Notes: generated by a model not told the origin, from the letters alone. 64,000 bases of DNA from Photobacterium jeanii (GCF_001650345.1 NZ_LVHF01000033.1:1030811-1094810), one strand, 5' to 3'. Positions 27,214-37,008 are shown, numbered from the stretch's first letter. Numbers and translations are program-made.

Positions 27214-27567
27214 TTAACCTGCACGAGCACCGTTTGGTAGTGGTGTTTCAGGCGTTGCCAAACATGGTGTTAGCTTGTCTTCGTAACCAATATCAAACAA
27301 CATACCTTGAGAAAGCTCACCAGCCATTTTACGTTCAGGTAGATTCACCACAAACAGCGCTTGTTTACCTTCAATCTCTTTTGGATTTTCGCGTTCTTGT
27401 TTAATACCAGCCAAAATTGAGCGCTGGTGATCGCCAAAATCGACTGTCAGCTTCATCAACTTATCCGACTTAGCAACTTCGGAAACCTCAACAATCGTTC
27501 CGACGCGAATATCTAATTTCGCAAAGTCATCGTAAGTAATTTCAGGCTTAATTGGTGCAGGTTGCAT
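27214..27567 (-). CDS. csaA: CsaA-type tRNA-binding domain protein
   Basis: 117 residues from the ATG at 27567 (AGGA upstream). It is a stand-alone tRNA-binding OB-fold (FAKLDIRVGTIVEVSEVAKSDKLMKLTVDFG, then LAGIKQ and LVVNLPERKMAGELSQGM pattern), as in CsaA/YgjH and the C-terminus of MetRS. Such dimers bind tRNA or have chaperone-like activity. It is leftward like its neighbours and may be cotranscribed with the YidD-like gene 34 bases downstream. Confidence 0.88.
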   Translation of the reverse strand: MQPAPIKPEITYDDFAKLDIRVGTIVEVSEVAKSDKLMKLTVDFGDHQRSILAGIKQERENPKEIEGKQALFVVNLPERKMAGELSQGMLFDIGYEDKLTPCLATPETPLPNGARAG

Positions 27568-27632
27568 AGCGTCTATCCTATATTCTAATGATAACCACAA
27601 GCGAACAATCGCTTAATCAAACAAGATATTAG

Positions 27633-28319
27633 CTAAATAAGCCAACGAAATGAACGCTTTAGAAATGATTGTGCATTATTGGTGATGATTTCACCGTGCG
27701 CCATCACTAAAACTTCGGGTTGCCACTCAAATATTTGGGACATATGTTGGCGAGCCTGCGCTTTACCAAACAAAAAACTCAACCGCCAGTCTAATGGCAT
27801 CTTGCCGTTTGGCGCTAAAATACCCACGCCTTTTGCGACTAAACGCTGCCAGTAGTTAAAGCTAGTGTTCGGGAAATTCTCGACTAAATCGGTGACAATT
27901 AACGTTTGCGATGCTTTATGAAAGAAAACACACTCTTCCATTAATGGCGAGCCTGAAAATAACACCTGTTCGATCTCGTCTTGCCAAGACCATACTTGCG
28001 TGTCATTCAACGAAGCATCAAAGGTAAGATCATCTCTCTTTTTTATTACTTCATCGGTACCAAAACATTGAACATTTGGGTATGCCGCCTGCCACTCAGC
28101 TAAAAATAAATGATGCAGGTGATTAGGCGCGATTAAAAAGCGCACTGTACCTAATTCAGCTAGTTGAGCTTGAATCTGCTCTGTGATTTTAATCGGGCTA
28201 TGGATCCACAATTGATCATCACTAAGACGAACAACCGTCATACGGGTGGTGAAAGGTAAGCTCAAAAATGGCACCGCTTCACCATCAAAAATCCAAATAT
28301 CTTGTGCTAATTTTTCCAT
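27633..28319 (-). CDS. DUF4336 family protein (metallo-beta-lactamase-like)
   Basis: 228 residues from the ATG at 28319, chosen for AAGG five bases upstream. It shows the DUF4336 pattern: a FLSLPFTTRMTVVRL opening, then IAPNHLHHLFLAEWQAAYPN and later TLIVTDLVENF, MAHGEII. The HLHH stretch resembles a degenerate metal site of the metallo-beta-lactamase fold. Enzymatic activity is unknown. Divergent from the siderophore-interacting protein. Confidence 0.8.
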   Translation of the reverse strand: MEKLAQDIWIFDGEAVPFLSLPFTTRMTVVRLSDDQLWIHSPIKITEQIQAQLAELGTVRFLIAPNHLHHLFLAEWQAAYPNVQCFGTDEVIKKRDDLTFDASLNDTQVWSWQDEIEQVLFSGSPLMEECVFFHKASQTLIVTDLVENFPNTSFNYWQRLVAKGVGILAPNGKMPLDWRLSFLFGKAQARQHMSQIFEWQPEVLVMAHGEIITNNAQSFLKRSFRWLI

Positions 28320-28473
28320 GTCGACCTTCTCGCTATTCAAAGAAAGACAATAAAGGCGTTTATAGCGATCTTATCAAAGTGACTTTATGACACCTAAGCC
28401 ATACAAAACTTAAGTTAACCGTAATAATTAACACAAGGCGCTATCTTCATCATGAAAGTATTGCTACCTTAAC

Positions 28474-28492
28474 GCAAAAGAGAATCATTACA
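28474..28492. promoter_or_regulatory. Candidate Fur box
   Basis: Nineteen bases around GAGAATCATTA match the E. coli Fur consensus at 13 positions by eye, 20 bases before the ATG of a siderophore-interacting protein gene. Iron repression through Fur is a natural expectation for this gene. Confidence 0.5.
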
Positions 28493-28511
28493 AAAAAGGA
28501 AGTTAAGTTAT

Positions 28512-29282
28512 ATGAAAAAGCCGTCCCCTAAACAGCTTACTGTAAGCGACTCACAACGAATCACACCGAATATGCAACGTATCATGTTGCAGGGCGATGA
28601 GCTTGCTGATTTTCCTCAAGATTGCGAAGGCGGCTACATTAAATTACTGTTCACACCAGCAGGTAATACAGATTTAGGTGAGCTTGACACTGACCAACGA
28701 CCTGTCATGCGCACCTATACCATCCGCCGTTTTCTACCAAATAGCCACGCGATTGAAGTTGATTTTGTTCGTCATATTACCCACGACTTACAATGTGGAT
28801 TTGCTGCGCGCTGGGCAATGGAGGTTAGCGTTGGCGACACTATCAATATTGCAGGTCCGGGCACCATCAGTAGTTTAAACATGGAAGCTGATTGGTTCTT
28901 CCTGACTGCGGACATGACCGCGCTACCCGCTCTTTCAGCAAAAATCCGCCAACTTCCAATGGATGCCAAAGGCTATGCCGTTATTAAAGTGATTGATAGC
29001 GATGACATTCAGTCCATTGAGGCACCAGAGAATATTCAAGTGATGTGGTTAACGGGCAATGAATCACTAGAAGATAAAGTAAAATCTCTACCTTGGTTAG
29101 AGGGAAAAGTCTCTGTTTGGTCTGCGTGTGAGTTTGATTCAATGCGCGCATTACGCCGTTACTTCCGCAATGAAAAAGAAGTCGACCGAGAAAATATCTA
29201 TATCAGCAGCTACTGGAAGCAAGGTGTAGCTGAAGATGGGCATAAGGTCATCAAACAACAAGACGCGCAGGAGAATGCTTAA
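28512..29282 (+). CDS. Siderophore-interacting protein (ViuB-like ferric reductase)
   Basis: 256 residues of the SIP family: FAD-binding segment RPVMRTYTIRRF (about 63-74), a GPG turn, ADWFFLTADMTALPALSA for the nucleotide-binding half, and the C-terminal YISSYWKQGVAEDGHK that marks ViuB/YqjH proteins. They reduce ferric siderophores in the cytoplasm with NAD(P)H via FAD and so release iron. AAGGAAG lies before the ATG. A candidate Fur box overlaps the promoter region. Siderophore synthesis and uptake genes are not adjacent. Confidence 0.92.
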   Translation: MKKPSPKQLTVSDSQRITPNMQRIMLQGDELADFPQDCEGGYIKLLFTPAGNTDLGELDTDQRPVMRTYTIRRFLPNSHAIEVDFVRHITHDLQCGFAARWAMEVSVGDTINIAGPGTISSLNMEADWFFLTADMTALPALSAKIRQLPMDAKGYAVIKVIDSDDIQSIEAPENIQVMWLTGNESLEDKVKSLPWLEGKVSVWSACEFDSMRALRRYFRNEKEVDRENIYISSYWKQGVAEDGHKVIKQQDAQENA

Positions 29283-29470
29283 TGGCACTATACAGCCTGT
29301 GTAATAGCTAAGCCTCTCCTCGCCTATTCAGCCCTATTTATTCCATAGATAGGGCCCATCAGTCTTCATGCCTAGAGCCAAAAGCTAAAAACTAAGAGTT
29401 CAAACGAGTAGTCACAACAAATTGGTAAAACAACTGGTTAGGTGTTGAAATGATGAGTGCTCGCTCTTAA

Positions 29471-30181
29471 CTATTTAATCAAATAAACAGAGCTATAAGT
29501 ATCAATCTCAACTTTATGCGTGTGCGATATCTCTTCTAGTTTCGCTTGCACTAACTCAAAAGTATTGGTTTCACCAAAATGCATCGTAAAGGCGTGAAAA
29601 CGTTTAGCTGAAGAAAATAAGATATGCGCTAACTGTTTTGCACTAACCTCTAGTTGTAGTGTTTCCGTATTCACAAATAACTCTTGAAACGCTTTGCTGT
29701 CACTAAAATTAATGGCGTGATCATAACCACCTTCACTCATTTCTAGCTCGATACCTAACCGCTTCATCACGGCTTGCAGCTGAACTTCAAAATCGTAAGC
29801 CACCACTTTTGCCTTAGGCTTGCAAAGGCGCTGCAACTCCACAATCAAAGCATCCGATTTGGCATAGAACAGAGAGCCAGCAAATGTGACTAAGCTCGCC
29901 AAATGATCTGGTAGCGGGATTGCATCTCCTGTACCTGATAGATATTGAATACCGTCGGTATCTGTGGTTTTAGCCAACATCGCTTCACTGGGCTCAACGC
30001 CATATACAAGCTTGCAGTATGGACTTAGCGCCACCGTCGATAACCCCGTACCACAGCCCACATCAATCGCGCATTCGTATTTACCATCTTGCGATAAAAT
30101 CGACGCTAAGATCATGTCATGCAGGGGTGGCCTGTAAGCCGCGTAATGGTAAGAAACTTGAGAGTTATATTGGTTATTCAT
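29471..30181 (-). CDS. Class I SAM-dependent methyltransferase
   Basis: 236 residues with motif I AIDVGCGTGLSTVAL, an acidic residue after GVEP for ribose binding, motif GDAIPLPD, and the Methyltransf_11 fold. The N-terminal NSQVSYHYAAYRPP resembles ubiquinone/tRNA or trans-aconitate-type small-molecule methyltransferases. Substrate unknown. Transcribed alone leftward. Confidence 0.88.
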   Translation of the reverse strand: MNNQYNSQVSYHYAAYRPPLHDMILASILSQDGKYECAIDVGCGTGLSTVALSPYCKLVYGVEPSEAMLAKTTDTDGIQYLSGTGDAIPLPDHLASLVTFAGSLFYAKSDALIVELQRLCKPKAKVVAYDFEVQLQAVMKRLGIELEMSEGGYDHAINFSDSKAFQELFVNTETLQLEVSAKQLAHILFSSAKRFHAFTMHFGETNTFELVQAKLEEISHTHKVEIDTYSSVYLIK

Positions 30182-30358
30182 AAATTTTGACCAACGAAGC
30201 TATTGATTACTCAGACTTACCCATTCAATCCGAGTTATATCACCAAAGGCTCTGGCGTAAAAAATGTGAAAATTGAAAGGGTTAAGATAATTATTTGGAA
30301 TGAAGATTCTATCCGCCCAAGATAAATAGTGCTGCGACGCGCTTCTAAAGTTGAAAAA

Positions 30359-30392
30359 AGAAGGGCTGAACGCTTATACGCCCAGCCCTTCT
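30359..30392 (-). terminator. Terminator of the efflux operon
   Basis: Perfect 10-bp stem AGAAGGGCTG/CAGCCCTTCT, 14-base loop; minus-strand reading continues with six Ts. Confidence 0.8.
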
Positions 30393-30459
30393 ATTACTTA
30401 TGTCGCGCTGCTTACATTCTCGATGCTTAATTCTTGAAGCAACTTACTTTGCTCAACCT

Positions 30460-31161
30460 TTAAATGACTCCTAAAGGCTCGCTCGGTACTTCATCTCCAA
30501 CCAATTTACCATCTCGGATCGTGATGATCCTTTTAGTTCGCTGCGCTAACTCTAGATCATGAGTAACCACAATCAGTGTTCGCCCTTCTTGATGAAGCTG
30601 ATTAAACAACGCTTCAATCTCAGCACCGGACTTAGTATCAAGCGCCCCTGTTGGCTCATCGGCTAAGATAATTTGCGGCTCATTAACCAAAGCTCGTGCG
30701 ATAGCGACACGCTGCTTTTGACCACCAGATAATTGATTCGGCTTATGGTGCATTCGATTACCAAGACCAACCTTTTCCAACAATACAGCAGCACGTTGGC
30801 GACGCTCTTTGAGTGACACACCACCATAAACCAAAGGCAGAGCGACGTTATCCAAAGCACTGGCGTATTCCAGCAAATTAAAGCTTTGAAAAACAAAACC
30901 AATTTTTTGATTTCGGATCGCAGCTAACTGGTTGCTATTCAAGCCTGAAATTAACTGTCCTTCTAGATGGTAATCACCGCTGGTGGCTTTATCCAAACAA
31001 CCAAGCATATTCATCAAGGTCGACTTACCCGACCCCGAAGGGCCAAGAATAGAAAGAAACTCACCTTTCTCGATACGTAAACTCACGTTATCAAGCGCGT
31101 TTACGACTTCATCACCGGTTTGGTAGGTCTTGGTGATTTCTGTTAATTCAACTAAAGACAT
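30460..31161 (-). CDS. MacB/LolD-type ABC transporter ATPase
   Basis: 233 residues with Walker A GPSGSGKST (40-48), Q-loop FQSFNLL, signature LSGGQKQR (144-151), Walker B IILADEP (164-170) and the H-loop VTHD. This is the MacB/LolD/FtsE ATPase class, which powers mechanotransmission rather than classic substrate import. It is the last gene of the five-gene operon and serves the two FtsX-like permeases upstream. Confidence 0.94.
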   Translation of the reverse strand: MSLVELTEITKTYQTGDEVVNALDNVSLRIEKGEFLSILGPSGSGKSTLMNMLGCLDKATSGDYHLEGQLISGLNSNQLAAIRNQKIGFVFQSFNLLEYASALDNVALPLVYGGVSLKERRQRAAVLLEKVGLGNRMHHKPNQLSGGQKQRVAIARALVNEPQIILADEPTGALDTKSGAEIEALFNQLHQEGRTLIVVTHDLELAQRTKRIITIRDGKLVGDEVPSEPLGVI

Positions 31162-31173
31162 CTTTATTACCTT

Positions 31174-32454
31174 TTACTCGCCTTGAAGTGCTTCAAGCGG
31201 TGTCACACTGGCTGCTTGGCGGGCAGGAAACCATGCCGCTAATAATCCAACTAACGCAAGTGCACCAATTACAACTGCCACTACAGGCAAGGAAAGCTCT
31301 GGTACTGGACGACCAAGCTCTTCATATAAATAGTTACCTTCAATAGGAATTGACGACAAGGCGGTGACTGCCAAGTTGGAAATCAGCAGACCAATCGTGC
31401 CTCCCATTCCCATGGTCAAAAATGCTTGCGTAATATAATGCAAGGTGATGTTTGTTGGGGTGGCACCAATCGCCATTCGCACCCCAATATCACGTGTCGC
31501 ACGTTTCACCGTGGCATACATCACATTAGCAATACCCACACCCGCCACCAATAAAGTGACCAAACCAATCACACCTAGGAAGGTTTGTAATCCCATTAAA
31601 AAGCTCTTCATGGTTTTCTGACGGATCAACATATCTTCAATTTGAATGATTTGCTGATCTTCCAGACTCGCGCCATATTTACGACTGACAACCTGACGAA
31701 TTGTCTGTGCTAGCTTAATGCGATCAACATTAGGGTTAGGGGCAACTTCAAGAGCACTAATAGCCGCGTTTACATTAAAACGTTGCCATGTTGAGAACGG
31801 AATAAAGACAGCGTAATTACCCGGAACACCTTCACCAACTCGCATCCCTGTTGGTTTCATTACCCCAATCACAGTAAATTGCTCTTCACCGATTTTAACT
31901 GTTTCGCCCACAGGTGAGCGTGTTAGCTTAGGCAGGTTATCCCAATCAGTAATTTCACCTTTGTAGAACAGTTCAACGGCAGCGCTGTTACCCAGCACAA
32001 TCACTTTTCGCTGCTCTTTCATGTCCAACGGATTAAGCCAGCGACCACCCTCTTCAATCGAAAACCCCATCATTGCTTGATACTGGGGTGAAACCGCCAT
32101 TGGCGAACGCCATGTCGACTGCTTATCTTTGGTAACTTGCTTATCCCATGTCACCACAGCCTCAGCGTGAGCAACCGCAGGTAATACGCGAAGTAATTCA
32201 ACATCTTGAGGATAGAGATTAAGTTGTTTACCTTGCGTAAATTTACCGTGGTTAACTGTCGCCATCCCTCCCATCACACGGATCAATTTACCATTACCAC
32301 TTTCAGCATGGCGCGTTAACCCTTGGCGCAAACCCTCGCCGACCGATAACATAAAGGTGATACACACAGTCGCCCATGCTATCGCTAATATCATTAAGCC
32401 AAGGCGAAGTTTCTCTGCTGCCATTTCTTGAAATATCTGACGAAATGGAATCAT
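31174..32454 (-). CDS. MacB-like ABC permease, second of two
   Basis: 426 residues from the ATG at 32454, which has GGAGG four bases upstream. Layout is one N-terminal span, a large periplasmic MacB_PCD domain (about 45-265) and three C-terminal spans of the FtsX domain (FLGVIGLVTLLVAGVGIANVMYATVKRATRDIGVRMAIGA split by the loop). The motif with ERTREIG/ATRDIGVRMAIGA is typical of MacB. It follows the first permease with a one-base gap. It probably forms a heterodimer with the first permease. Confidence 0.92.
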   Translation of the reverse strand: MIPFRQIFQEMAAEKLRLGLMILAIAWATVCITFMLSVGEGLRQGLTRHAESGNGKLIRVMGGMATVNHGKFTQGKQLNLYPQDVELLRVLPAVAHAEAVVTWDKQVTKDKQSTWRSPMAVSPQYQAMMGFSIEEGGRWLNPLDMKEQRKVIVLGNSAAVELFYKGEITDWDNLPKLTRSPVGETVKIGEEQFTVIGVMKPTGMRVGEGVPGNYAVFIPFSTWQRFNVNAAISALEVAPNPNVDRIKLAQTIRQVVSRKYGASLEDQQIIQIEDMLIRQKTMKSFLMGLQTFLGVIGLVTLLVAGVGIANVMYATVKRATRDIGVRMAIGATPTNITLHYITQAFLTMGMGGTIGLLISNLAVTALSSIPIEGNYLYEELGRPVPELSLPVVAVVIGALALVGLLAAWFPARQAASVTPLEALQGE

Positions 32455-32455
32455 G

Positions 32456-33673
32456 TTACCTCCTTGCACTCAACGCGATTACAGGTGTTAACTTTGCGGC
32501 ACGTAACGCAGGGAACCACGCGGCTAGCAAGGCGAGAACCAAGGTAACTGATACGGTAAGCCATAAAGATCCTGAGGTAATTTCGGGTACACCTAACCAA
32601 GGTGGTACACCCCAAGCATTCAAAGAATGAACAACAAGGTATGCTAGCGTCACACCCAAACCACAGCCAAACGCCACCAAAAGGCAACCTTCAAGAATAA
32701 AGTGATTTAAGATATCCCGTTGTTTAGCCCCCAAGGCTAGACGCACACCGATTTCGCGCGTTCGTTCAGTCACAGATAAAAACATGATATTAGCGACACC
32801 TAACGCGCCAACAGCTAATGTCATGATCCCGCTAGCACCAAGGAACGCCTGGATACCACGCAATAAAGCATCGAAAAACTTAGCGTCTTCACCAAAATTT
32901 GGTAGCCAGATGGCGTTAGGATCTTTGGGATTAAAGTGCTCAATTTTAGCGAAATAATGCTGCAGACTTTTACGCAGTAAAGCACCGGATACCCCAGGGT
33001 GAGGTTTAACCCATAACTGCTTTGGCTTTTCTTGCCACAAGTCGAGGAATGTGGTCGATGGAATAATGACTTGGCTATCTTCACGTTGACCAAAAGCACT
33101 ACCGCCTTCAGCTTGTCTTGTAACGCCTACAACAGTGAACGGCACACCATTTACCTTAAATTGCGAGCCTACAGACATGCCACCTTGCGCAGCTAGTTGC
33201 CAACCAATCACCGCAACCCGAGTATGATTATTCATATCACTTGGGTTAACTCCTCGCGAGCCTTGGCTTAAGCGAACATTACGAAGTTCAACATAATCTT
33301 GATCAGCACCACGAATATAGCCCGGTAATTTTCTACCCTGCATATCCGTTACCGCTGCATCCCATTTGAAATACAGTACCGATACCGCATCCACTTCCCG
33401 ATGCTCAACTAAGCGTCGTGCTGTTTCTTCTCGAAACGTAATTTGACGCCCTGCTGGCAGCCCTTGCCAAGGTAAGCTGGTATTGCCATCCATCGCCAAC
33501 TGAGTATCACTCATTAGCACGGCAAACGATTTAACATTTACTTTGTAAAAACCTTCACCCAACGCCACCAGCACCAATACCGCCAATACACCCCAGCTCA
33601 CAGCTATCACGGCTAAAAAAGCCCGTAATTTATGCGCAAACAGTGTTTGATAGATCTGCTGAAGTAGCATCAT
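32456..33673 (-). CDS. MacB-like ABC permease, first of two
   Basis: 405 residues with the same layout as the following gene: N-terminal span, periplasmic MacB_PCD domain, then three spans with LGASGIMTLAVGALGVANIMFLS and ERTREIGVRLALGA. The start ATG overlaps the stop of the TolC-like gene as ATGA. Two non-identical permeases per ATPase imply a heterodimeric MacB, unlike E. coli MacB in which ATPase and permease are fused and form a homodimer. Confidence 0.92.
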   Translation of the reverse strand: MMLLQQIYQTLFAHKLRAFLAVIAVSWGVLAVLVLVALGEGFYKVNVKSFAVLMSDTQLAMDGNTSLPWQGLPAGRQITFREETARRLVEHREVDAVSVLYFKWDAAVTDMQGRKLPGYIRGADQDYVELRNVRLSQGSRGVNPSDMNNHTRVAVIGWQLAAQGGMSVGSQFKVNGVPFTVVGVTRQAEGGSAFGQREDSQVIIPSTTFLDLWQEKPKQLWVKPHPGVSGALLRKSLQHYFAKIEHFNPKDPNAIWLPNFGEDAKFFDALLRGIQAFLGASGIMTLAVGALGVANIMFLSVTERTREIGVRLALGAKQRDILNHFILEGCLLVAFGCGLGVTLAYLVVHSLNAWGVPPWLGVPEITSGSLWLTVSVTLVLALLAAWFPALRAAKLTPVIALSARR

Positions 33674-34938
33674 GATTCAAGCGCCTGACTAACCATAGCA
33701 ATGGCATTATCATCAAGCTGCCCAACAGCTTTCAACAAGGCAACACGGTTCTTCCAGTATTGATAAAGCAATGACTGCAAAGAGTTTTTACTTTCAAATA
33801 AGCGGTTATGAGCACGAATCACTTCGAGCGCGTCGGTCATACCAGCTTGATAAACAGACTTTTTGCTAAACAATACTTTCTGGCGAGACTCAACTTGTTG
33901 TTGCGCCATTTCAACACGCTGCCAATCTATGGCGAGTTTTCTGTAACGCACTTGCACATCTTGAGTCAGCTTGATTTCTACCGCCCTAACATCTTGCTGT
34001 GCTTGTTGAACACGTAAGGCTGCTTTATCCACTTTCGCCCCCGTCGAACCATTAAGATCGAGCGGAATACTTAAAGTTACGCCAGCGGATAAATCATTGT
34101 TGTTGTATTTAATGTCGTCATTAAAACTCACGCGACCGCTCAAAGTCGGATAATAGCCTGCTTTAGCGACACTTTTATCTATCTGAGCAGCTTTTAAGTT
34201 TTGGAGTGCAACCAACAAGTTCGGGCTATTGTCTTTGGCTTTTTTCAGCCAAGCCTGTTCACCTTGATAGCGAAGTGGCGGCGAAACAAATTGATCCGCT
34301 TTCACTTCATCAACCTGATCAGGCATCGCATTGATCAAGTTTGCAAGTACCGATTGGCTATCCATTAATCGTGACTGAGCGGTGAGAATCGCTGCTTTTG
34401 CATCCACATGGTTAGCTCGAGTATCTTCAAGCTCTGTTGCCATGATTTTGCCGGCTTTATAACGAAGCTCGGTATGTGAATACAGCTTTTCACTCTCGGT
34501 GTATTTCTGCTCTGCCAATTTTAAGGCCGCTTGCGCAGAAGCCACATCGAGATAAGCGGTGATCACTTGTTCTGCGAGCGTGTTTTTCTTAGCTAGGGTT
34601 TGTAAGTTCGCACTGATTAAGCGCGCTTCACTGGCATCGAGTTCACGCCAACGACTGCTATCCCAAATCGTTTGGTTAAGTTGAATGCCATAACTAGAAC
34701 GAATTTCATCGCTGTTTTTATCGTTCCATTTCGCACCAGCATTGGCACTTAACCCTGGTAAAAGTGCAGATTTAGTTTGTACTACATTAGCTTGGCTAAT
34801 TTGTTCGTTGAGCTGTGATTTCAAATACTCAGGTTCATTTTCTTTTGCCGCTTGCCATGCTTGCGACAAAGTGAGAGCAGATGCCTGCCCAGTGAAAAGT
34901 ACCAAACCACATGCTAAAGCTAGAGCTTGCTTACGCAT
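33670..34938 (-). CDS. TolC-family outer-membrane channel
   Basis: 422 residues with signal peptide (LALACGLVLFTGQASA) and two outer-membrane-efflux (OEP) repeats: ALTLSQAWQAAKENEPEYLKSQL opening and long amphipathic helices rich in Ala, Gln and Lys in both halves. It would form the trimeric outer-membrane exit duct of the pump. The start overlaps the adaptor gene by eight bases and the end overlaps the first permease gene by four. Smaller than housekeeping TolC (about 470-490), so it is a dedicated channel. Confidence 0.92.
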   Translation of the reverse strand: MRKQALALACGLVLFTGQASALTLSQAWQAAKENEPEYLKSQLNEQISQANVVQTKSALLPGLSANAGAKWNDKNSDEIRSSYGIQLNQTIWDSSRWRELDASEARLISANLQTLAKKNTLAEQVITAYLDVASAQAALKLAEQKYTESEKLYSHTELRYKAGKIMATELEDTRANHVDAKAAILTAQSRLMDSQSVLANLINAMPDQVDEVKADQFVSPPLRYQGEQAWLKKAKDNSPNLLVALQNLKAAQIDKSVAKAGYYPTLSGRVSFNDDIKYNNNDLSAGVTLSIPLDLNGSTGAKVDKAALRVQQAQQDVRAVEIKLTQDVQVRYRKLAIDWQRVEMAQQQVESRQKVLFSKKSVYQAGMTDALEVIRAHNRLFESKNSLQSLLYQYWKNRVALLKAVGQLDDNAIAMVSQALES

Positions 34939-36070
34939 TTGGTACTCCCATCATCATGCTGGCATCGAGAATTTCTTGTCCTTGCTCAACACCTTCAAGT
35001 ACTTGAACATTAATACCATCAGAAAGCCCTAATTTTACCGGCTGAGGATGGAAACCAGCTTCACTTTCATCAGGGATAAGCACAGAAGGATTGCTACCTT
35101 CAAACTGCAGTGCGCGCTCAGGAATGGTCGGCACATCATTCACCGCTTTTAGCGTGATTTTTGCCGTGGCTGAGAAGCCAGATCGAACAGTAAGATCGTC
35201 AGGAAAGTGGATCTTGTTAATTTCAATTTGGAAACCGTTATCAAAATTTCCGCTGGCTGTCTGACCGTTCGACGCATTAAGTTTTTCTGACTGAACTGCA
35301 ACCTTGTTAAGTTTGGCGTTAACCACCACATCTGGGTACGGTGCCATCGTCAGGTTTGCCGCCATGCCCGGTGACAATTGAGCCGCATCATGCTCGCTAA
35401 CGCTACCTTTAAAGATAATGTCTTCCATATTTGCCATCGACATCATCACAGTGGCAGCTTGGTTTGACTCAGTTGAAATGATCGGCTCGCCCACTTCCAC
35501 CAGTACATTAAGCACTGTTCCTGAAATTGGTGCATAGATAGTTGAAGACAACTTAGACTTACCTACTGAAGATTCGCCACTTTGGATTAAATCCAAGTTT
35601 TGCTGCTTCTGACGTAAATCCGCTTTGGCTTGGCGTAAGTCGGCCTTAGCTTGGATATAGTCGCTGTAGTTACTTGGAATCACTTTGTTTTTAACTAAGC
35701 CTTCCAAGTTTTCAAATTTTTGCAGAGCCGACTCTAAACGCGCTTGACTGGTTGTAACGTCTGTCGTCGCTTGAGTTAACTTCTGTGGGGTTGGGTTTGG
35801 CTTAATTTTAAACAGCGCCGTCCCCGCCTCGACTTGTTCACCAGTATGGTGATAAATCTCTTCTACAATCCCTTCAAGTTGAGATTTAATCTGCACCGAG
35901 TGTGCAGGTACAATTTTACCAACAGCAATAGCAGTTTTCTCAATACTGCCCTTTGCCACCGTTAAAACAGGTTGTGTCATGTTTGCATCATCGGCAGAAG
36001 GTTGCCAATAAAAGTATCCACCAGCAGCTAAAGCGACAGCAATAGCGCCTGAAATCCAGCGTTTTTTCAT
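34931..36070 (-). CDS. MacA/HlyD-like periplasmic adaptor
   Basis: 379 residues. An N-terminal membrane span or signal (ISGAIAVALAAGGYFYW) is followed by a lipoyl half (KSQLEGIVEEIYHHTGEQVEAGTALFKI), a coiled-coil hairpin (about 95-165, ADLRQAKADLRQKQQNLD with repeated ADLRQAK), the second lipoyl half (IYAPISGTVLNVLVEVGEPI) and beta-barrel domains. This is the MacA layout. First gene of the operon, so adaptor, channel, permeases and ATPase are made from one mRNA. Likely exports a peptide, antibiotic or envelope component. Confidence 0.92.
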   Translation of the reverse strand: MKKRWISGAIAVALAAGGYFYWQPSADDANMTQPVLTVAKGSIEKTAIAVGKIVPAHSVQIKSQLEGIVEEIYHHTGEQVEAGTALFKIKPNPTPQKLTQATTDVTTSQARLESALQKFENLEGLVKNKVIPSNYSDYIQAKADLRQAKADLRQKQQNLDLIQSGESSVGKSKLSSTIYAPISGTVLNVLVEVGEPIISTESNQAATVMMSMANMEDIIFKGSVSEHDAAQLSPGMAANLTMAPYPDVVVNAKLNKVAVQSEKLNASNGQTASGNFDNGFQIEINKIHFPDDLTVRSGFSATAKITLKAVNDVPTIPERALQFEGSNPSVLIPDESEAGFHPQPVKLGLSDGINVQVLEGVEQGQEILDASMMMGVPNA

Positions 36071-36462
36071 AATATTTTTTGTAATGGTTGGAATGTTTGA
36101 GATTATGACTGATCAGTCTATATTTAGTTCCCGAATAATAATACATCGTTCAATTTATGAACACAGATTTTTGCTAATGTTTAAGTTCTTTACATAAAAG
36201 AAAGGTACTGATGAAGATATGCATCTAAGTAAATTGCGTTTTTATGAACGACCATCATTGGTTGGAAGACGATAACTTAGGTTAGAAATGCATTATCGAA
36301 AACATGAGGGGCAAAATATGGCTGAAGAACAAATATATAAAAACTGCGGTTCACAATAACTAGGGCACTGTACGCTACCCTAGTTATATGATTGCAACAT
36401 GTAAAATCTAACACCAAACCTCATCATGGTTAACAATAGGTCTGGGCAGGTTTATCTGTGCG
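36071..36462. other. Intergenic region with palindrome between yaeQ and the efflux operon
   Basis: 392 bases without a gene. A perfect 10-bp inverted repeat ATAACTAGGG/CCCTAGTTAT (36356-36387, 12-base loop) follows the end of yaeQ; with no T-run it may be a weak terminator or a protein-binding site. The efflux-operon promoter must lie between it and 36070 but I cannot assign boxes confidently. Confidence 0.5.
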
Positions 36463-37008
36463 TTAGTCGTTTCGCTTTAGCCATTGTGGCGTAATGGTGC
36501 AGCTACCTTTATCCGAGCTTAGCCATGCTTGCTCACCTTCAATGGTAAGTTGAAGCTGCATTGAACGTTCAAGCAAGCCTTCCATTTCCACCAAAGATTC
36601 ATCATGGATTTGAACAATTTGAAGGTTAGCGTATGGCGCTAGTTTCTGCTGATGTTGCTGCCACCATTGTGCCGTTGCGTTATCACCATAAGCGACAATC
36701 AACACTTGCTTCGCTTTGTTACACGCTTTACGGATACGCTTCTCATCTGGCAGGCCAAGATCAACCCACATTTCAATCTCGTCGCTGTAGTTTTTATGCC
36801 ACAACTCTGGCTCATCAACTTCACTCAAACCTTTAGTAAATACAAGATCTTCAGAAGCATTTAAGCCCCAAGTTAACAAGCGCAGCATGAGGCGTTGCTC
36901 AGTCTCAGATGGATGCTGAGCAAGCGTATGACCAACATCTAAATAAACATGACGGTTAAGATCGGCAACATTGATATGTGCCTTATAAATAGTGGCTTTA
37001 AGTGCCAT
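36463..37008 (-). CDS. yaeQ: YaeQ family protein
   Basis: 181 residues, the normal length. MALKATIYKAHINVADLNRHVYLDVGHTLAQHPSETEQRLMLRLL is split into the characteristic YaeQ opening, and FTKGLSEVDEPELW with EIEMWVDLGLPDEKRIRKAC is the PD-(D/E)xK-like nuclease core seen in YaeQ structures. E. coli YaeQ suppressed an rfaH haemolysin defect; its biochemical role is still unclear. Single gene. Confidence 0.93.
   Translation of the reverse strand: MALKATIYKAHINVADLNRHVYLDVGHTLAQHPSETEQRLMLRLLTWGLNASEDLVFTKGLSEVDEPELWHKNYSDEIEMWVDLGLPDEKRIRKACNKAKQVLIVAYGDNATAQWWQQHQQKLAPYANLQIVQIHDESLVEMEGLLERSMQLQLTIEGEQAWLSSDKGSCTITPQWLKRND

Noticed and set aside
36356..36387. Palindrome as a mobile-element end or attachment site
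   Set aside because: No target duplication, partner repeat or transposase nearby; better explained as a weak terminator or operator.
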